Assembly (NCBI GenBank): GCA_018398765.1
Contig: JAHBMJ010000105.1
Location: forward strand, 7,501-56,415
Origin: Chromera velia
Taxonomy: Eukaryota; Sar; Chromeraceae
Length of the DNA stretch: 48,915 nt
Reading direction: 5' to 3'
Part shown: in pieces, positions 33,942 to 44,488 of the stretch
Position numbering within the stretch: the first letter of the stretch is position 1
Layout: each line of letters starts with the position of its first letter
The notes under the pieces: model-generated
Databases searched by the model: none
Told to the model about the DNA's origin: nothing
What the model saw: only the letters and a program-made list of their open reading frames with translations
Translations under genes and position numbers: made by a program

Positions 33942-36653
33942 TCACAGACTGACCTCCACGAGAGCGTTCACCATCTTCCATCTCTTCTCAAAGTTCCGGT
34001 CTCTCTTACAAAGTTCGAATAAAACAAATTCAAGAGGATGAAACACTCGCTTCCGAGGATCCGCGCGATCATCTGTGACGGTTTGAGACAGCCTTCCAAG
34101 TTGAATCCATTCCAAGAACTGCTCGGTGCCTTCCCGCCCCTGCCCCTCCCCATTCGGGTCTGCCCGCCCTTCCTCACACACATGACGCACAAACTCAATG
34201 TCCTGCGTTTCACAAGCAAGGAACAAGGGTGATGCTTTCATCACAGGCATGCGATACCCGGAGGCCTCGAAGGCTGCTTGCATTGCCTGAAATGTGGGCG
34301 CACTGGAAAAAGGGCAACGAGCCCCGTGATCAATGAGGAGTCTGGCGAGATCCACGCGCTGCTCGTTGTGCGCTCGCATCACGTCGGGCCCCTCTTCCTC
34401 GGACTGCACCGCGGACTGCGCAGGCTCGGCATATAGCGCCAGCTGCAGAGGGGTGACAGTCCAGAAGTATCCGCTGACTTTTGTGCACCCGATCTGGTTC
34501 GGGTCTGCCCCTCTTTCGAGGAGGAGTCGGAGTATGCGGCTGCGTACAGGGAAAGGGGGGGGCACTACCAGCTGTTCGGTGTCTGGGAGGAGTGTATCAA
34601 GGGAAGGGTGAATGAGTTCGAGAAGGGGAGATCTGGTAAGACGAAACCCAGGCGGTTCGCGGAAGTAATTTTCTCCCTCCTTCCCATTGGGGGAGGCGAA
34701 CTTGTCGAGTAGCACCTTGGCAGTCTTCTCTAAACCGTTGGCGCAGGCGAGGAACAGAGCGCTCAAGTTGTGCCTCATTCTCTCAGAAGACACACTCGTG
34801 ATTTCGAGATCAGCCCCACCCTCTGCTAGAACCTCCACAATCTCTGCTGCTGTCTCGTCCCTTGTCTCAGGGTGTCTCGAGGGAAATTGACTCACAGCAA
34901 GAAGAAGCGGGGCGTCTCGCTTCTCTCGGGCAAGCACCTCCCCCCACCTATTTGGATCAGCTCCTCCGTCTCTGCAGAGGAGACGCACGAGTCTGACATC
35001 ATGAGCTGCACAGGCGATGCCGAGAGGTGATAGCTGACTGAAAGTGGGATCAACCAGACTCGGGCCTTCTTGGAGTGAAAGTGGTCGGTCACTCCGGGCC
35101 CCTGCCATGATCAGACTCTTCGCAATCTCATGCGTTTCATCTGAAGTGAGTGCGTTCAGATCAAAAAGACGCAACAGAACCTGGAGAGGAGTCACCTTAC
35201 GTGACTCCTTTCGGGTGAAACCCGCTCTAAAGGCCGCGCTTCTGGTGACTGCCGCAGCGTTTGGATCTGCCCCCCCTTCCAAAAGCTTCTTCACAACGGA
35301 TGTCAGAACACTCCCAGTCCACCCAGAAGAAGAAGAAATGCCCCCACGCCCCAAAGCCTCAATCAAAGGGAGATGGACATGGGACTGACCCGGTCCTGAC
35401 GGGCGTAGTGTGTGCTTTGCATCCACACCTTTCTCAACCAACACCTCAACACACTGTTGCAGTCCGAGGAAACAAGAAAATGACAGGGGCGTGTGTCCCT
35501 TTGCTCTTTCTCTTTCAACCACTTTCCCTGTTTTATTCAGGTCTACACCTGCACCTCCAAGGGCCGCTAGAACCTCCGAACTCGGACCATCCTCGAGCCG
35601 TGAAATCAACCACCCCCCCCCCAGAGTCAGCATCGCGAGACTCGGCTTATCGCCCCCCTCTCCCCTGCCGACTGACGTCTCTGCCCCGGCGTCGAGGAGA
35701 ATCCTCACGGCTGCGGGCTCACGAGCCATGCACGCAAGTCCGAGTGCCGTCGCTTCCCTCGGCTCTGCTTTACCAAATTCACACGCGCAGGGGGATCCTG
35801 CGGTGCACACACAAACTCTTTTTATTCTCATCCACACACTTCCCTCCCAATTCAAACAGCCAGAATCCTTTGACACATTTGCAAGGCGCTTCAGTAGCAA
35901 CAAAGCGCTTTCTCGACCTGCCTGAGTCATTCGGAGCTCTCTCTTCCCCCTCTCAAGAACGTCGCAACGAGACTTTGTTGTCGCCGCTAGCTGCAACACC
36001 AGCGCTAGCAGAGGAGCGCGCCCGAAATCCAATGCACCCGACCGGGCTGACTCCATGTAACACTCAACCAAATCAACCCTTGCACCCGCATTGAGAAGCA
36101 TCTCTGCACACTCAAATCTGCGTGCGTCGATCAGCGCAGTCAAAAGGGGTTGCATGCTGCACTCACGCACACCTGGGTCATCCAACTCGATCCACGAGTC
36201 GGGACGGACGATGCGTGCCCGTAGCAGGCCCTCCAGCGACTCGTTAGTCAGAACGGAGACGGCATCCTTTGTCAAATCTCTACACACGAACGGAGGGTGC
36301 ACTTCTATCAAAAAATTGACACACTTCTGTGCCCTCTTTTCGAGAGCGCACCTCAGCAGAAGTGGATAGCGCGCAGCCACACCCCTGATGGCCAGCACCT
36401 GTCGTAGGGCCATTACATTATCGAAGGCCAAACATTGCTTTAGCACTTCCCATAAGTGGGCTCTTTCAGAGGCAAGATCAAAGCCAGAGATCAAACTTCC
36501 AAAACCAAGCGACGTGGAATCATCTCTCGCTTTAAGGAGACCCTTTGTGATGGAAGAGAGCTTCCAGAACTGACGCACCCCAACAACGCCGCTCCGAATG
36601 AGCAGCATTGGGATGTCAGTCTGAGAGAGGAGACGGCTGTTTGAGGGCATCAT
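33942..36653 (-). CDS. Large ankyrin-repeat protein
   Basis: Intronless. The frame is open from 36773, but the Met-Met at 36653 begins a better start (MMPSNSRLLSQTDIPMLL); from there about 903 residues to TGA at 33942. Degenerate ankyrin repeats are spread along the chain: TALGLACMAREPAAVRILLD with DAGAE, TPLSFSCFLGLQQCVEVLVE, VVKKLLEGGADPN, SPLGIACAAHDVRLVRLLCR with GGADPN, SALFLACANGLEKTAKVLLD, RILRLLLERGADPN, RVDLARLLIDHGA and SPLFLACETQDIEFVRHVCE with GRADPN. Loops between repeats are long. There is no kinase, channel or other domain and no signal peptide or membrane segment, so it is likely an intracellular scaffold; partners unknown. It lies head-to-head with the gene at 37395. Confidence 0.85.
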   Translation of the reverse strand: MMPSNSRLLSQTDIPMLLIRSGVVGVRQFWKLSSITKGLLKARDDSTSLGFGSLISGFDLASERAHLWEVLKQCLAFDNVMALRQVLAIRGVAARYPLLLRCALEKRAQKCVNFLIEVHPPFVCRDLTKDAVSVLTNESLEGLLRARIVRPDSWIELDDPGVRECSMQPLLTALIDARRFECAEMLLNAGARVDLVECYMESARSGALDFGRAPLLALVLQLAATTKSRCDVLERGKRELRMTQAGRESALLLLKRLANVSKDSGCLNWEGSVWMRIKRVCVCTAGSPCACEFGKAEPREATALGLACMAREPAAVRILLDAGAETSVGRGEGGDKPSLAMLTLGGGWLISRLEDGPSSEVLAALGGAGVDLNKTGKVVERERAKGHTPLSFSCFLGLQQCVEVLVEKGVDAKHTLRPSGPGQSHVHLPLIEALGRGGISSSSGWTGSVLTSVVKKLLEGGADPNAAAVTRSAAFRAGFTRKESRKVTPLQVLLRLFDLNALTSDETHEIAKSLIMAGARSDRPLSLQEGPSLVDPTFSQLSPLGIACAAHDVRLVRLLCRDGGADPNRWGEVLAREKRDAPLLLAVSQFPSRHPETRDETAAEIVEVLAEGGADLEITSVSSERMRHNLSALFLACANGLEKTAKVLLDKFASPNGKEGENYFREPPGFRLTRSPLLELIHPSLDTLLPDTEQLVVPPPFPVRSRILRLLLERGADPNQIGCTKVSGYFWTVTPLQLALYAEPAQSAVQSEEEGPDVMRAHNEQRVDLARLLIDHGARCPFSSAPTFQAMQAAFEASGYRMPVMKASPLFLACETQDIEFVRHVCEEGRADPNGEGQGREGTEQFLEWIQLGRLSQTVTDDRADPRKRVFHPLEFVLFELCKRDRNFEKRWKMVNALVEVSL

Positions 36654-36839
36654 TTTGAAACTTCGGCTAACTGTTCGACGGGGTCCTGAAGAAAGAGGCG
36701 GAAAGGATTCCGAGCCAGCAAAAACAGTTGAAGAGCACAAGATCTGGCATTGACTCCAGACATCTCCAGACACAGTAGGAAGGGTTCAGAAAAGTCGATC
36801 AGATCATCCGTTCAGTTAATGGCACACATGCACATGCGC

Positions 36840-36970
36840 GCAGCAAATTGCAGCAATGATGTCGTGCGCATGACTCGGCCGCGTCGCGCGGCCGGGACGC
36901 AGTCGGTCCGGGTCGGACCCGCCGAGCACGCGCGCAGCACCCCGGCACCGATACGACAGCGCAGCGACTT
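36840..36970. promoter_or_regulatory. GC-rich palindromic segment between divergent genes
   Basis: Two adjacent inverted repeats, CGGCCGCGTCGCGCGGCCG (36876-36894) and GGTCCGGGTCGGACC (36905-36919), sit in a CpG-dense patch between the ankyrin gene and the gene at 37395. A promoter or protein-binding role is inference from position and symmetry. Confidence 0.35.
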
Positions 36971-37058
36971 GATTGATGCTCTCGATCAGTATCTCTCATT
37001 CTGACACAGCCTGTGTTCATCAGATGATCAGAAGAAGAATCGCCACGTGTGCATACAC

Positions 37059-38317
37059 AACTCTCAAGCTTCAGTGCAGTCCAGCAAGTACTGATGCTTT
37101 GAAGTCCAGTAGCATCGACAGAAAGGTGTGAACATTCGTTGAAGGCAGCCCAGCGACAACTCATCAGGCGGATCGATTCTTTGACGGCCGTGGTTGCGTT
37201 GGCATTCGACCTGTCAAGTTGTCAACCAATCCCTGGCTGCCCTCACCTTTCCTCCTCATAGCGGGAACTTTGTGACACGTCTTAAATCTTTCTTCCTGTG
37301 TTTCTTACACAAACCTAAATTTCTGCTCAGTAGACGGAAAGGAAGTCGTCGTCTCTCGGCACTTTCGCGGTGTAGCTATCGATAGTTGGTGGAGATGACT
37401 TCGGTCCAGTCAGCACAGGAGGAGTTCGAGCACTGGAAATCTCTGTGCCGGCACCGCTTTCGGACTCCACCTGCTCATGCTGTGAAAAAGTCCACACCCT
37501 TCGATCAGAACCCTTTCGTCCTGGTGAACAAGTATGAAGAAGATCTCGACAAGATGTTTGATCAGATTTCGGAAGTGTTGCGCGAACTGAACGCCGCAGA
37601 GACTTCAGCGACTTTCATCCCCAAGGCACAGATGGCACTTCAACTCCTGAAGAGCGTGATGGATCTGGAGTCTCTCTTTGGCGACACTGATGGCCGATTC
37701 AAAGAACTCATGGCCGTGCACAACGAAGTAGTGGAAGCCATCCGGTGAGTCAGCAGACGGTTTGTGCGGGCTGTGAACTCGATGGAAGTTGAATTTGTTG
37801 CCGAAGTCAAAGATGCCAATTCACTGAACTCCCACTCGAACTGTTCCCATCTTACCTCAGCAAAGTGTCATGAAGCAACCGGAAAAACCTTAGAAGTCAA
37901 AACTGCTCAGAAGTCCTGAATAACATTGAAACCCTTTACTTTGCTTTTCTCTTCGTCCCTTTCCCTCCGCCCTCGCAGATCGCGCGCCAAGAGATACGCG
38001 GACACCCGTCACTTTTGGGCGTTTTTGATCCCCGAAGAACGAGAGATGTTTCGGCATCGCCACCTCGAGCTCTTCCAACGTCCTCTCCCCTCTCTCCCAG
38101 CCGAAGACTCCCATGACACTTCGGGCCCGATACTAAGGGGCACGAGGGACGGGGATGACAACCACAGAGAAGGGGAAAAAAAGTGGAGGGAAGAAACGAA
38201 AACACGAGCCCAGCCCAACAGAGGAGATGCCCGACCCAGTTCACTTCTTGCGTGAGGAGAATGAGAATGTCACTGTGTCGTCCTTTGAAAAGTGCAGGAG
38301 GAATTCCGTCAGGCAGT
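37059..38317 (+). repeat. Left arm of a gene-sized inverted duplication
   Basis: Matches, as reverse complement, 46102-47549. The match begins upstream of the coding start (CTCTCAAGCTTCAGTGCAGTCC and the mirrored sequence near 47523-47545), runs through exon 1, the intron and about 340 bp of exon 2, and stops near GTCAGGCAGT at 38317. Small indels and substitutions are spread along it. Confidence 0.85.
37395..38255 (+). CDS. Unrecognised helical protein, inverted-duplicate copy 1 (truncated)
   Basis: Two exons, 37395-37744 and 37979-38255, joined in phase 2 across a 234-bp GTGAGT...CGCAG intron: 208 residues. Exon 1 encodes a mostly helical segment (KYEEDLDKMFDQISEVLREL, later QMALQLLKSVMDLESLFGD). 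Exon 2 begins RSRAKRYADTRHFWAFLIPE. I do not recognise the family. Against copy 2 (45455-47207), copy 1 has four extra bases (ACTA, near 38131-38136), which shift the frame and end the protein at TGA 38255. Copy 2 continues in the other frame, and the same frame in copy 1 is open as 38155-38733. Copy 1 also lacks seven bases near 38300 and then loses similarity. It has an intact exon 1 where copy 2 has a TAG. It may be a truncated but expressed gene, or a decaying duplicate. Confidence 0.5.
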
Positions 38318-39340
38318 GCCTGTGCCCCATCCAGCTACCCCCATGCCCTCACAGCTCCAGCAGGGTAGTCCCAAAAGTCTGCTCGAATGTATGTGAAGCC
38401 AGTGACGGTGCTGAGGTCGACAGCAAGCTCGTGACAGATCTCTCAAGCCGCACTCTGCACATCTCTGACCGCGTGAAGCCCATATGTCCATCCCTCGAGG
38501 GATCTACAAAGACAGAGAGGGTGACAGGTCGCCAGACCGCTTCAATTTGCAATCGCTGTCGACGGGAGCGCAACGGTTACCTGTGCTATTGCGGAGACGT
38601 ACATCGAGTCGAACCCTGGCCCCCTCGGGCCGAACACGGTAAGTCTGAAGTATTTAGATACATGTGTGATCATGTGTGGAAATTTCCAATCGAAGATGGA
38701 GAGACGCATGCAAACAGCTCCATGTTGCAATGAACAGATAGACAAGTTGACGTCATAAGGCGTCGAAGAGAAGGAGGGCCGTCATGATGAAGAAAAGGTG
38801 TCAGGGGCAGCAGTGGGTGCATGTTGAACCAGGCGGGCGAAAAAAGAGAAGGTCTGCAATCTTCCTCCTTTGCAGCTCTGTTTCAGCTGAGATCAGTCTC
38901 TAATGTCCGCAGTTTCCTCTTGAGAATGAATGGTTCCCTGCGGATACAAACGCGCCCAAAATTCAGGGAGTTGGCAATATGAAATACATTTTCCTTCTCT
39001 GTCGACTCCTTTGTCCCTGCCTGCACAGAAGGCTGGAGCGAATACAAAAGAGCAGACTGAGCGTGATCCGCAGGATGCTCGCAGTGGACCGCGGTCCACA
39101 GAGTGAGAGAAAGATTCGTCACCTCTGTTGTCAACTCAGGCAAAGACACACTCGTCTGGACACCGGAAGACCACTCCCGGGGGATCCGTTGCCGCCGGTC
39201 GGCATGGCTGCACGCTTCCCTTTCGACTCCAGAATCCCTTGCCGTCCTCCAGTCACTTGCCAATGAGAAGGGCATCAGGAATTGGTGGGATCTTCCGACC
39301 TCCCTCCTTTTCCAGGGGTTTTATGCGTCGACTGGTCGGT
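38256..39340. other. Unresolved; open frames without recognised family
   Basis: The frame 38155-38733 continues copy 1 in a shifted frame and contains CNRCRRERNGYLCYCG, a Cys-rich segment of zinc-finger style outside the duplicated arm. Frames at 38979-39330 (for example NSGKDTLVWTPEDH) could be exons of a gene leading to 40448, but phases could not be joined. Confidence 0.25.
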
Positions 39341-39344
39341 CGCT

Positions 39345-39590
39345 CTGTCTGTCTGTCTGGCTGTCTCTCTGTCTGTCTCTCTGTCTGTCTCTCCGTCTGC
39401 CCCTCTGTCTGTCTGTCTGTCTGTCTGTCTGAAGAAACATATAGTTTGTCTGTCTGTCTGTCTGTCTGTCTCTCTGTCTGTCTCTCCGTATGTCTGTCTT
39501 TCCCTGTGTCTGTCTGTCTGTCTGTCTGCCTGTCTGTCTGTCTGTCTGTCTGTCTGTAGAAACAGATAGTCTGTCTGTCTGCCTGTTCTG
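39345..39590 (+). repeat. (CTGT)n composite microsatellite
   Basis: About 245 bp of CTGT units with CTCT, CCGT and GAAGAAACATATAGT interruptions. The interruption at about 39431-39446 repeats part of the dispersed core found at 39596-39650, so array and core appear to have been duplicated together. Confidence 0.9.
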
Positions 39591-39595
39591 TCCGG

Positions 39596-39629
39596 TTGTG
39601 TTCATGAAGAAAAGGAGGGAGAAGAAGAA
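39596..39629 (+). repeat. Dispersed purine-rich core repeat, copy 3 of 3
   Basis: TTCATGAAGAAAAGGAGGGA and flanking bases match BUD13 intron 2 (4361-4396) and, inverted, 452-488. It is followed by GAAACATATAGTCTGTC and preceded by CTGT microsatellite. Confidence 0.6.
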
Positions 39630-40447
39630 GAAACATATAGTCTGTCCGAAAGAAAAGAAGCGAAAAAGCAAAGTAAAGAAAAGACGATATAGTCTGTCTG
39701 AACATGATCTCGCTACATATTTCCATGCAAGACCTTGTGCACTATCTTTGAACGTCAATGGAGCTGCGTGCATGTGAGAAGCGGCAACGTCAGCAGACAT
39801 GGGTGGTTGTGTGTTCCGATTTCAGCACTTCATGCATGGCCAGCTTAGAAGCCAGTCTGCATGGCGTGCTCAAAACTTTCCTGGCGAGGAAATCGCTTTT
39901 TTCTGCTTGCCTGAGGCAACGCCTCTATCCTTTTTGTACTCATTTCAGTCATTCTTGTGCTTTTTGCTGCCCTGTTGATCGGCGTGCAGCGAGAAGTGAT
40001 TCAGATCAGGCAGGGACACCAGCAAACGGGAGAGCGGCATCCTCTGAACCCTCGGCACCCTTCAATAGTACTAGGTCAGTGAGTGCATAAGTGAATGAAC
40101 GGATGCCATTTTTGTGACTCAGACGCTTTGGGTAAATAAATTTGCGATCGACTCAGGATTCCAATGACGCGCTTGCACTACAGAAGTGCTACCAAGTTCG
40201 TGTGGTGCTGCACGTAACGCACGTGTCTTGTGTGAATAAGCGTATGAAAGTACATCTGGCTGAGGGCATATGAATTAATGCGTCAGCGTGCTTATTGAAT
40301 CTCCTTTTCTCCCAGCTCTTTCTCTCTTTTTTCCTTTGCCTCTTCCTAGGGTGCATGTCTTCAGTCAGTGCTTTTTGCTTCATTTTGTGGGCTGGCTTTG
40401 ACTCTCTTGCTTTTGCTTGACCATATCCCTACTGATGACCTTTGCAG

Positions 40448-40862
40448 ACGCCTCAGGAAGCCAGCCTGTCAGTGAGGGTGAGGGCGGATCGAAAGGGTGT
40501 CCCCGCGGAGGCTTCTCACTCACACAAAGAAAGGAGCCGGACGTCAGTTGGGGCAAACTTTCCTCCGGGTACAACCGGATACGGAGTCGGGGCTGAGTTC
40601 AGGGAAGACCCGGAGGACCAGCAGAGGTATCGGTGGCTGCAGCCGTATTCCATCACTGCGATTCTCTTCCGTCTGAAGGCGATGGAGACAGAGTTGAACG
40701 GAGTTGAACCGGAGGGTTGACGCATTGAGAACGGAGCACATTCAGTGCAGCAAGTGTGGGAAGGAGTTTCCGGGCCTCGAGATGGCCCGAGACGTGAGGG
40801 TGGACGAGGTGGAAGGCTTCGCGCGCTGTCCGCCAAGCTGCAACGGAAAATTAATCAACCTA
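40448..40862 (+). CDS. TFIIE-alpha-like fragment (helical segment plus zinc ribbon), frame-disrupted
   Basis: TFIIE-alpha recruits TFIIH to the RNA polymerase II preinitiation complex. The part seen matches the end of the winged-helix domain and the zinc ribbon: QQRYRWLQPYSITAILFRLK, then METELN, and after a frame change VDALRTEHIQCSKCGKEF, GLEMARDV and GFARCPPSCNGKL, followed by a GTGAGT donor at 40863. The spacing CxxC...F-x-C-x3-C after a tyrosine-rich helix is that of TFIIE-alpha, though the second Cys pair is C-x3-C. The frame change is caused by a 10-bp tandem duplication (GAGTTGAACG then GAGTTGAACC, 40691-40710); without it the two halves are in one frame. Upstream winged-helix exons and downstream acidic exons were not found. 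Pseudogene, allele or assembly error are all possible. Confidence 0.5.
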
Positions 40863-41165
40863 GTGAGTCAGTCAGTGGATTGAGGTTCCATCAGCTTCCT
40901 TTGAAAATTGCGCTTGTCGACGGAAGTCCAATCCATCCCTTTGAGCGACCGAACTCGATTGCAGTAACGCTCTTGTCTTTACTACCGAACCTGCAGTGTA
41001 CGATTCCCTCCACTCCAGTAGAGAACAACATTCCTTTCTCCCACTGCTCTCAATCAGCTGACTTGTTTGTTTGCATCATTCAGTCACTCAGTCCGACTGT
41101 CTGTTTGCCCTCTAAAAGAAAATGGAAGGAAACGGTGTCTGCCCGTGTCTGCCTCGCTTGTCTGT

Positions 41166-41571
41166 GTCTATTCCAGTACAAACATGCATAGGACGATCCG
41201 CCAACATGTGTTTTCAGCAGACGTGTTGCTTTGAAACATTGGTTTGTATGTGTTGTGCAGATCTATACATGCAACTGTGTATGTGCAGAGAGTCGAGATG
41301 CGACAGATACCGCGCTTCGCCCCGAAGGCCCTCGTCGCGCATTGCCAATGGGTCGACGGGGTCAGGGACACTCTGGGACTTCCGAGGCCGCTGTTGGTCA
41401 AGGTCCCAACCATGAAGAATAGGGACACGGCGCTTCAAGGAAAGGTTTTCCTTACCTTTTCAAAAGTAAAAGAGGCGGCTCAATGGAGGGTACTGGGGGG
41501 AGGCTTGTTCTTCGGCCCTGTACCTGTGAAAGTGGTACCGGTGAGAGAGGGGCAACCGCTTCCGACTGCCC
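41166..41571 (+). repeat. Tandem segment copy A (about 405 bp)
   Basis: Starts GTCTATTCCAGTACA and is repeated at 41879-42287 with a 713-bp period. It includes a probable 3' splice site (TGTGTATGTGCAG) and the coding segment starting VEMRQIPRFAPKALVA. Confidence 0.75.
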
Positions 41572-41900
41572 CCAAAAAACATGTGCGTAGAACTACTTCA
41601 GGGCAAATAGGGGACGGAGTAGCTGCAGCAAAGACAATTTCTGCAGCTGTTCTTGCGTTCCTGGAGGCAGAGAAAAACGCCTCCGAACAGCCCAAGCTCA
41701 CCTCAGGAGAGCTGACGGCTCTCCTGGACGCGCTTGTCAGCGCCAAGAGCATGGCCGGCGCTGGAGAAGGAAACGGAAGTTGTTTAGCAGAATCCTTTGC
41801 CAAGATCACTACACTTGCGATCACAATGGGAAGCGAGAATATCTCTTTAGACCTCTTGGTCAGTGAAACCTTGTCGGCGTCTATTCCAGTACATACATAG
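41296..41900 (+). CDS. Unrecognised protein segment with RRM-like strand pattern (copy A)
   Basis: Open from about the acceptor at 41289 to TAG at 41898-41900. The segment RFAPKALV, DTLGLPRPLLVKVPTMKN, GKVFLTFSKVKEAAQW and LFFGPVPVKVVPV has the strand-helix-strand order and the G-x-(V/A)-F-(L/V)-x-F look of an RNA-recognition motif, but the family match is weak. The C-terminal part is helical and Ala-rich. It may be an exon of a host gene or ORF1 of a retroelement. Neighbouring copy B at 42030 is broken. Confidence 0.35.
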
Positions 41901-42287
41901 GACGATCCCACAACATGTGTCTGAGCATGCAGACGTGTTGCTTTGAAAGATTGGTATGTAATATATGTTGCGCAGATCTATACATGGTATTGTAACTGTG
42001 TATGACATTGTGCAGAGTCTCAGAGTGGATATGCGACAGATACCATGGTTTGCACCCAAGGCCCTCGTCGCGCAATGGGTTGAAAGGGTCAGGGACACTC
42101 TGGGACTAGCGAGGCCGCTGTTAGTCGAGGTCCCATCCATGAAGAATAGGGACACGGCTCTTCAAGGAAAAGTTTTCCTTGCTTTTGTAAAAAAAGAAGA
42201 GGCGGCTTAATGGAGGGCATTGGGGGGGGGCTTGTTCTTTGGCCCTGTGCCTGTAAAGGTAGTACCGGTGCGAGAGGGGCAACCGCT
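41879..42287 (+). pseudogene. Tandem segment copy B, coding frame broken by TAA
   Basis: Repeats copy A with point changes. Its frame (VDMRQIPWFAPKALVA to KKEEAA) ends in TAA at 42208-42210, where copy A has CAA (Gln): a single C to T change. A second piece resumes as GGGLFFGPVPVKVVPV. Confidence 0.6.
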
Positions 42288-42441
42288 CCCTTTGCACTTT
42301 TTTGGAGATGCTCGAGTCCCACAAGGACCTCAGTGGGATCCTCGCTCAGAACTTTGGCGACTCCGTAGTCAGCCTCCTCATGTGCCCAAAGACCGCCGTG
42401 AACCGTTGCCGGGACATTCTTGACTTGGACCCTCTGCAGGT

Positions 42442-42963
42442 ATGTTTATGAAGGCCCAGCAGAAGCACAGCCTTGGAGGGCTGCTGTTGTGGGGGGCGGT
42501 GGGAGGCATCGTGGGGGAGGATGAGAGCATTGGGGTCGTGCTTGGCAGTTCGGCCTGCCAAAAAATGAACAAAGTGTTGGAAGATCTCCTGGTCATTTTC
42601 CGCTTTGGCCTCGAAGCCCCCACCGAGAATTGCACTGCTCAGAAGTGCCAGAGAGTGAGGAAAGATGTGGAAAAAAAGGAAAGGGGGGGACAGGACTTAG
42701 AAATAAGAAAAATCATCACATAACTCTGTGATGACCTGTCTGGGGCGGTAGAGTCGTGCGCCAACAAGATTTTGGCTGCCGCAGACAGAGTCATTCTCCC
42801 CCAAAGCCTAAACCACCCCAAAGAGGCAACGGGAGAAACTAGGGGAGAAAGAATTTCTCCCTTGGCTAAGGCCATAGTGGCAACAAAAACCATTCACAGA
42901 CAGGGAGTCAAGGCAGCGTGGAATGCAGAAAAGGCAAGAATTATGGCGAAAAAAAAAAGGTGA
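42442..42963 (+). CDS. Unrecognised helical ORF, continuing the tandem-segment gene
   Basis: Frame 42442-42723 ends in TAA at 42721, and the same frame goes on at once (LCDDLSGAVESCANKILAAA) to TGA at 42961, with similar Lys/Glu/Ala-rich helical composition on both sides, so the TAA looks secondary. No family recognised. It lies just after a GTGCAGG-rich junction and probably belongs with the segments at 41166-42287. Confidence 0.3.
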
Positions 42964-44485
42964 AAGCAAAGAGAAGGCAGGCCAGCAAAGCTCTATGCGT
43001 GAAAACGGATCTTTATGCTGAAGGATGAAAAGTGTTGGCAATAGAATTAACTCATTTTCAGTCTTAAGTATACATAAGTACGCTTAATTACTAAAGCTCT
43101 TTGCATGCAAAATTTGAGCTTCTAAGTCTTTATATAGTTCATAAGTCAGGATCAATTGGAATTTTTGAAAAATCTGAGTGAAAATCCCTAAATATACCAA
43201 AAATTCTAGTAAAATCTCCAGTAACTGCATAGAATAAGAACTGGGAATTCAATTCAAAAATTTATAGGGTTTAGTATAGGACCACTATACTTCATACGTT
43301 ATATACCTGAAACACAAATTCTATATTATATAATTTTACCTTATAACCTATAGGATTTATTTTTGAGTTTTTGCTCGATCATAAAAAAAAAAAGTGAACA
43401 TGCATGCAAGCCGATCTTTTTTTTTTAAGTTGAACAAATATGTTCGACGTTTGGTAATCTCCATCACTAGCTGTATTATTTATAATTGTTTATAAAAAAA
43501 TGTATATATAATGATAATATATCTTTATATAATTATTGGATAATCATCCGACCCTAGATTCTACCATGCTTTTCACTACTACTAGTAAGCAGCTACTTAA
43601 GCCTTGCTTAGTAGTATCAATTAATCATATTATGAAAGATGCATGATTAGCGTAGTAATAAATTTTGATAACTCATTATCTACTTAATTTGAGGTTCTTT
43701 CTAGTGTTCTTTAGATTGTTTAAAAGCATGATCGATTCATGATTCTACTCCCGGGCCGGCTATATGCCTAGAACTCTTCATAATTTTCAACATGAAAATA
43801 CATGAAAAGAAAGCAACAGCTACTCGATATGTATAATTAGTAGATAACGTAGAGATCACATTGGAAGTGGATGTACACATGCAGCCGGAGTATCACAATT
43901 AATTGCGTTCACAATCTCCCTCGCCATCTTTTTCCAAATCGCCAGATTTCTTTGTGTTTTTTCTAGCTCGAAAAGCTGCAAATTTGATTTTCGGTGGGCT
44001 TAAAGAAACCACAAGCGGTTGAACACACTGGACATCTGCTTTCCGTTGATATGTGTTGACATCTCCCAACGTACTACTTTCTTAACCACTCCCCTCGACG
44101 CCCCACAGACATCAATCAGCGCTTGCCAGACATACTTTGAATTGTTGCTTGATCGATTTTCCCCTTTCGAAATGCATGCATATGCTTTCAGTATGCCTTA
44201 GCAGCAGAACTGTTGCAGAAACAGTGCAGAGAAAGCTTATAGAGGGGGTCTCGCCAGGAATAACTGGAAGATCGAAAGGAAGGAAAGTGTGGTAAAGGAT
44301 CGAAGGGAGTTTGAAGAGAAAGTCTAACCCTGATCGGCCGACTGATCGCCTCTCTCTCCTCTTCTCATTGATCGAGTCAGACTGATCAATCCACTACGAT
44401 GATCGGAGAGCGTGCAAGAATCATGTGCTGCACTTTCATGGGGGCCTGGCTGCATGATCGGGAGTAGGGTGAGGGTGAGGGCGGG
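42964..44485. other. AT-rich spacer, no gene recognised
   Basis: AT-rich from 43030 to about 43900, with A and T homopolymers at 43382 and 43418. No RNA gene or coding frame of note. Confidence 0.5.
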
Positions 44486-44488
44486 CTT

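Noticed and set aside
35261-36094. 277-codon plus-strand ORF
   Set aside because: Antisense shadow of the ankyrin-repeat gene; composition follows the opposite strand's codon pattern.
39253-39800. Long minus-strand ORFs made of Asp-Arg-Gln-Thr repeats
   Set aside because: Translation of the (CTGT)n microsatellite; no non-repeat conserved part.
39985-40077. Candidate exon upstream of the TFIIE-alpha-like fragment
   Set aside because: It has splice-like ends, but no frame joins to 40448 without a stop or phase clash.
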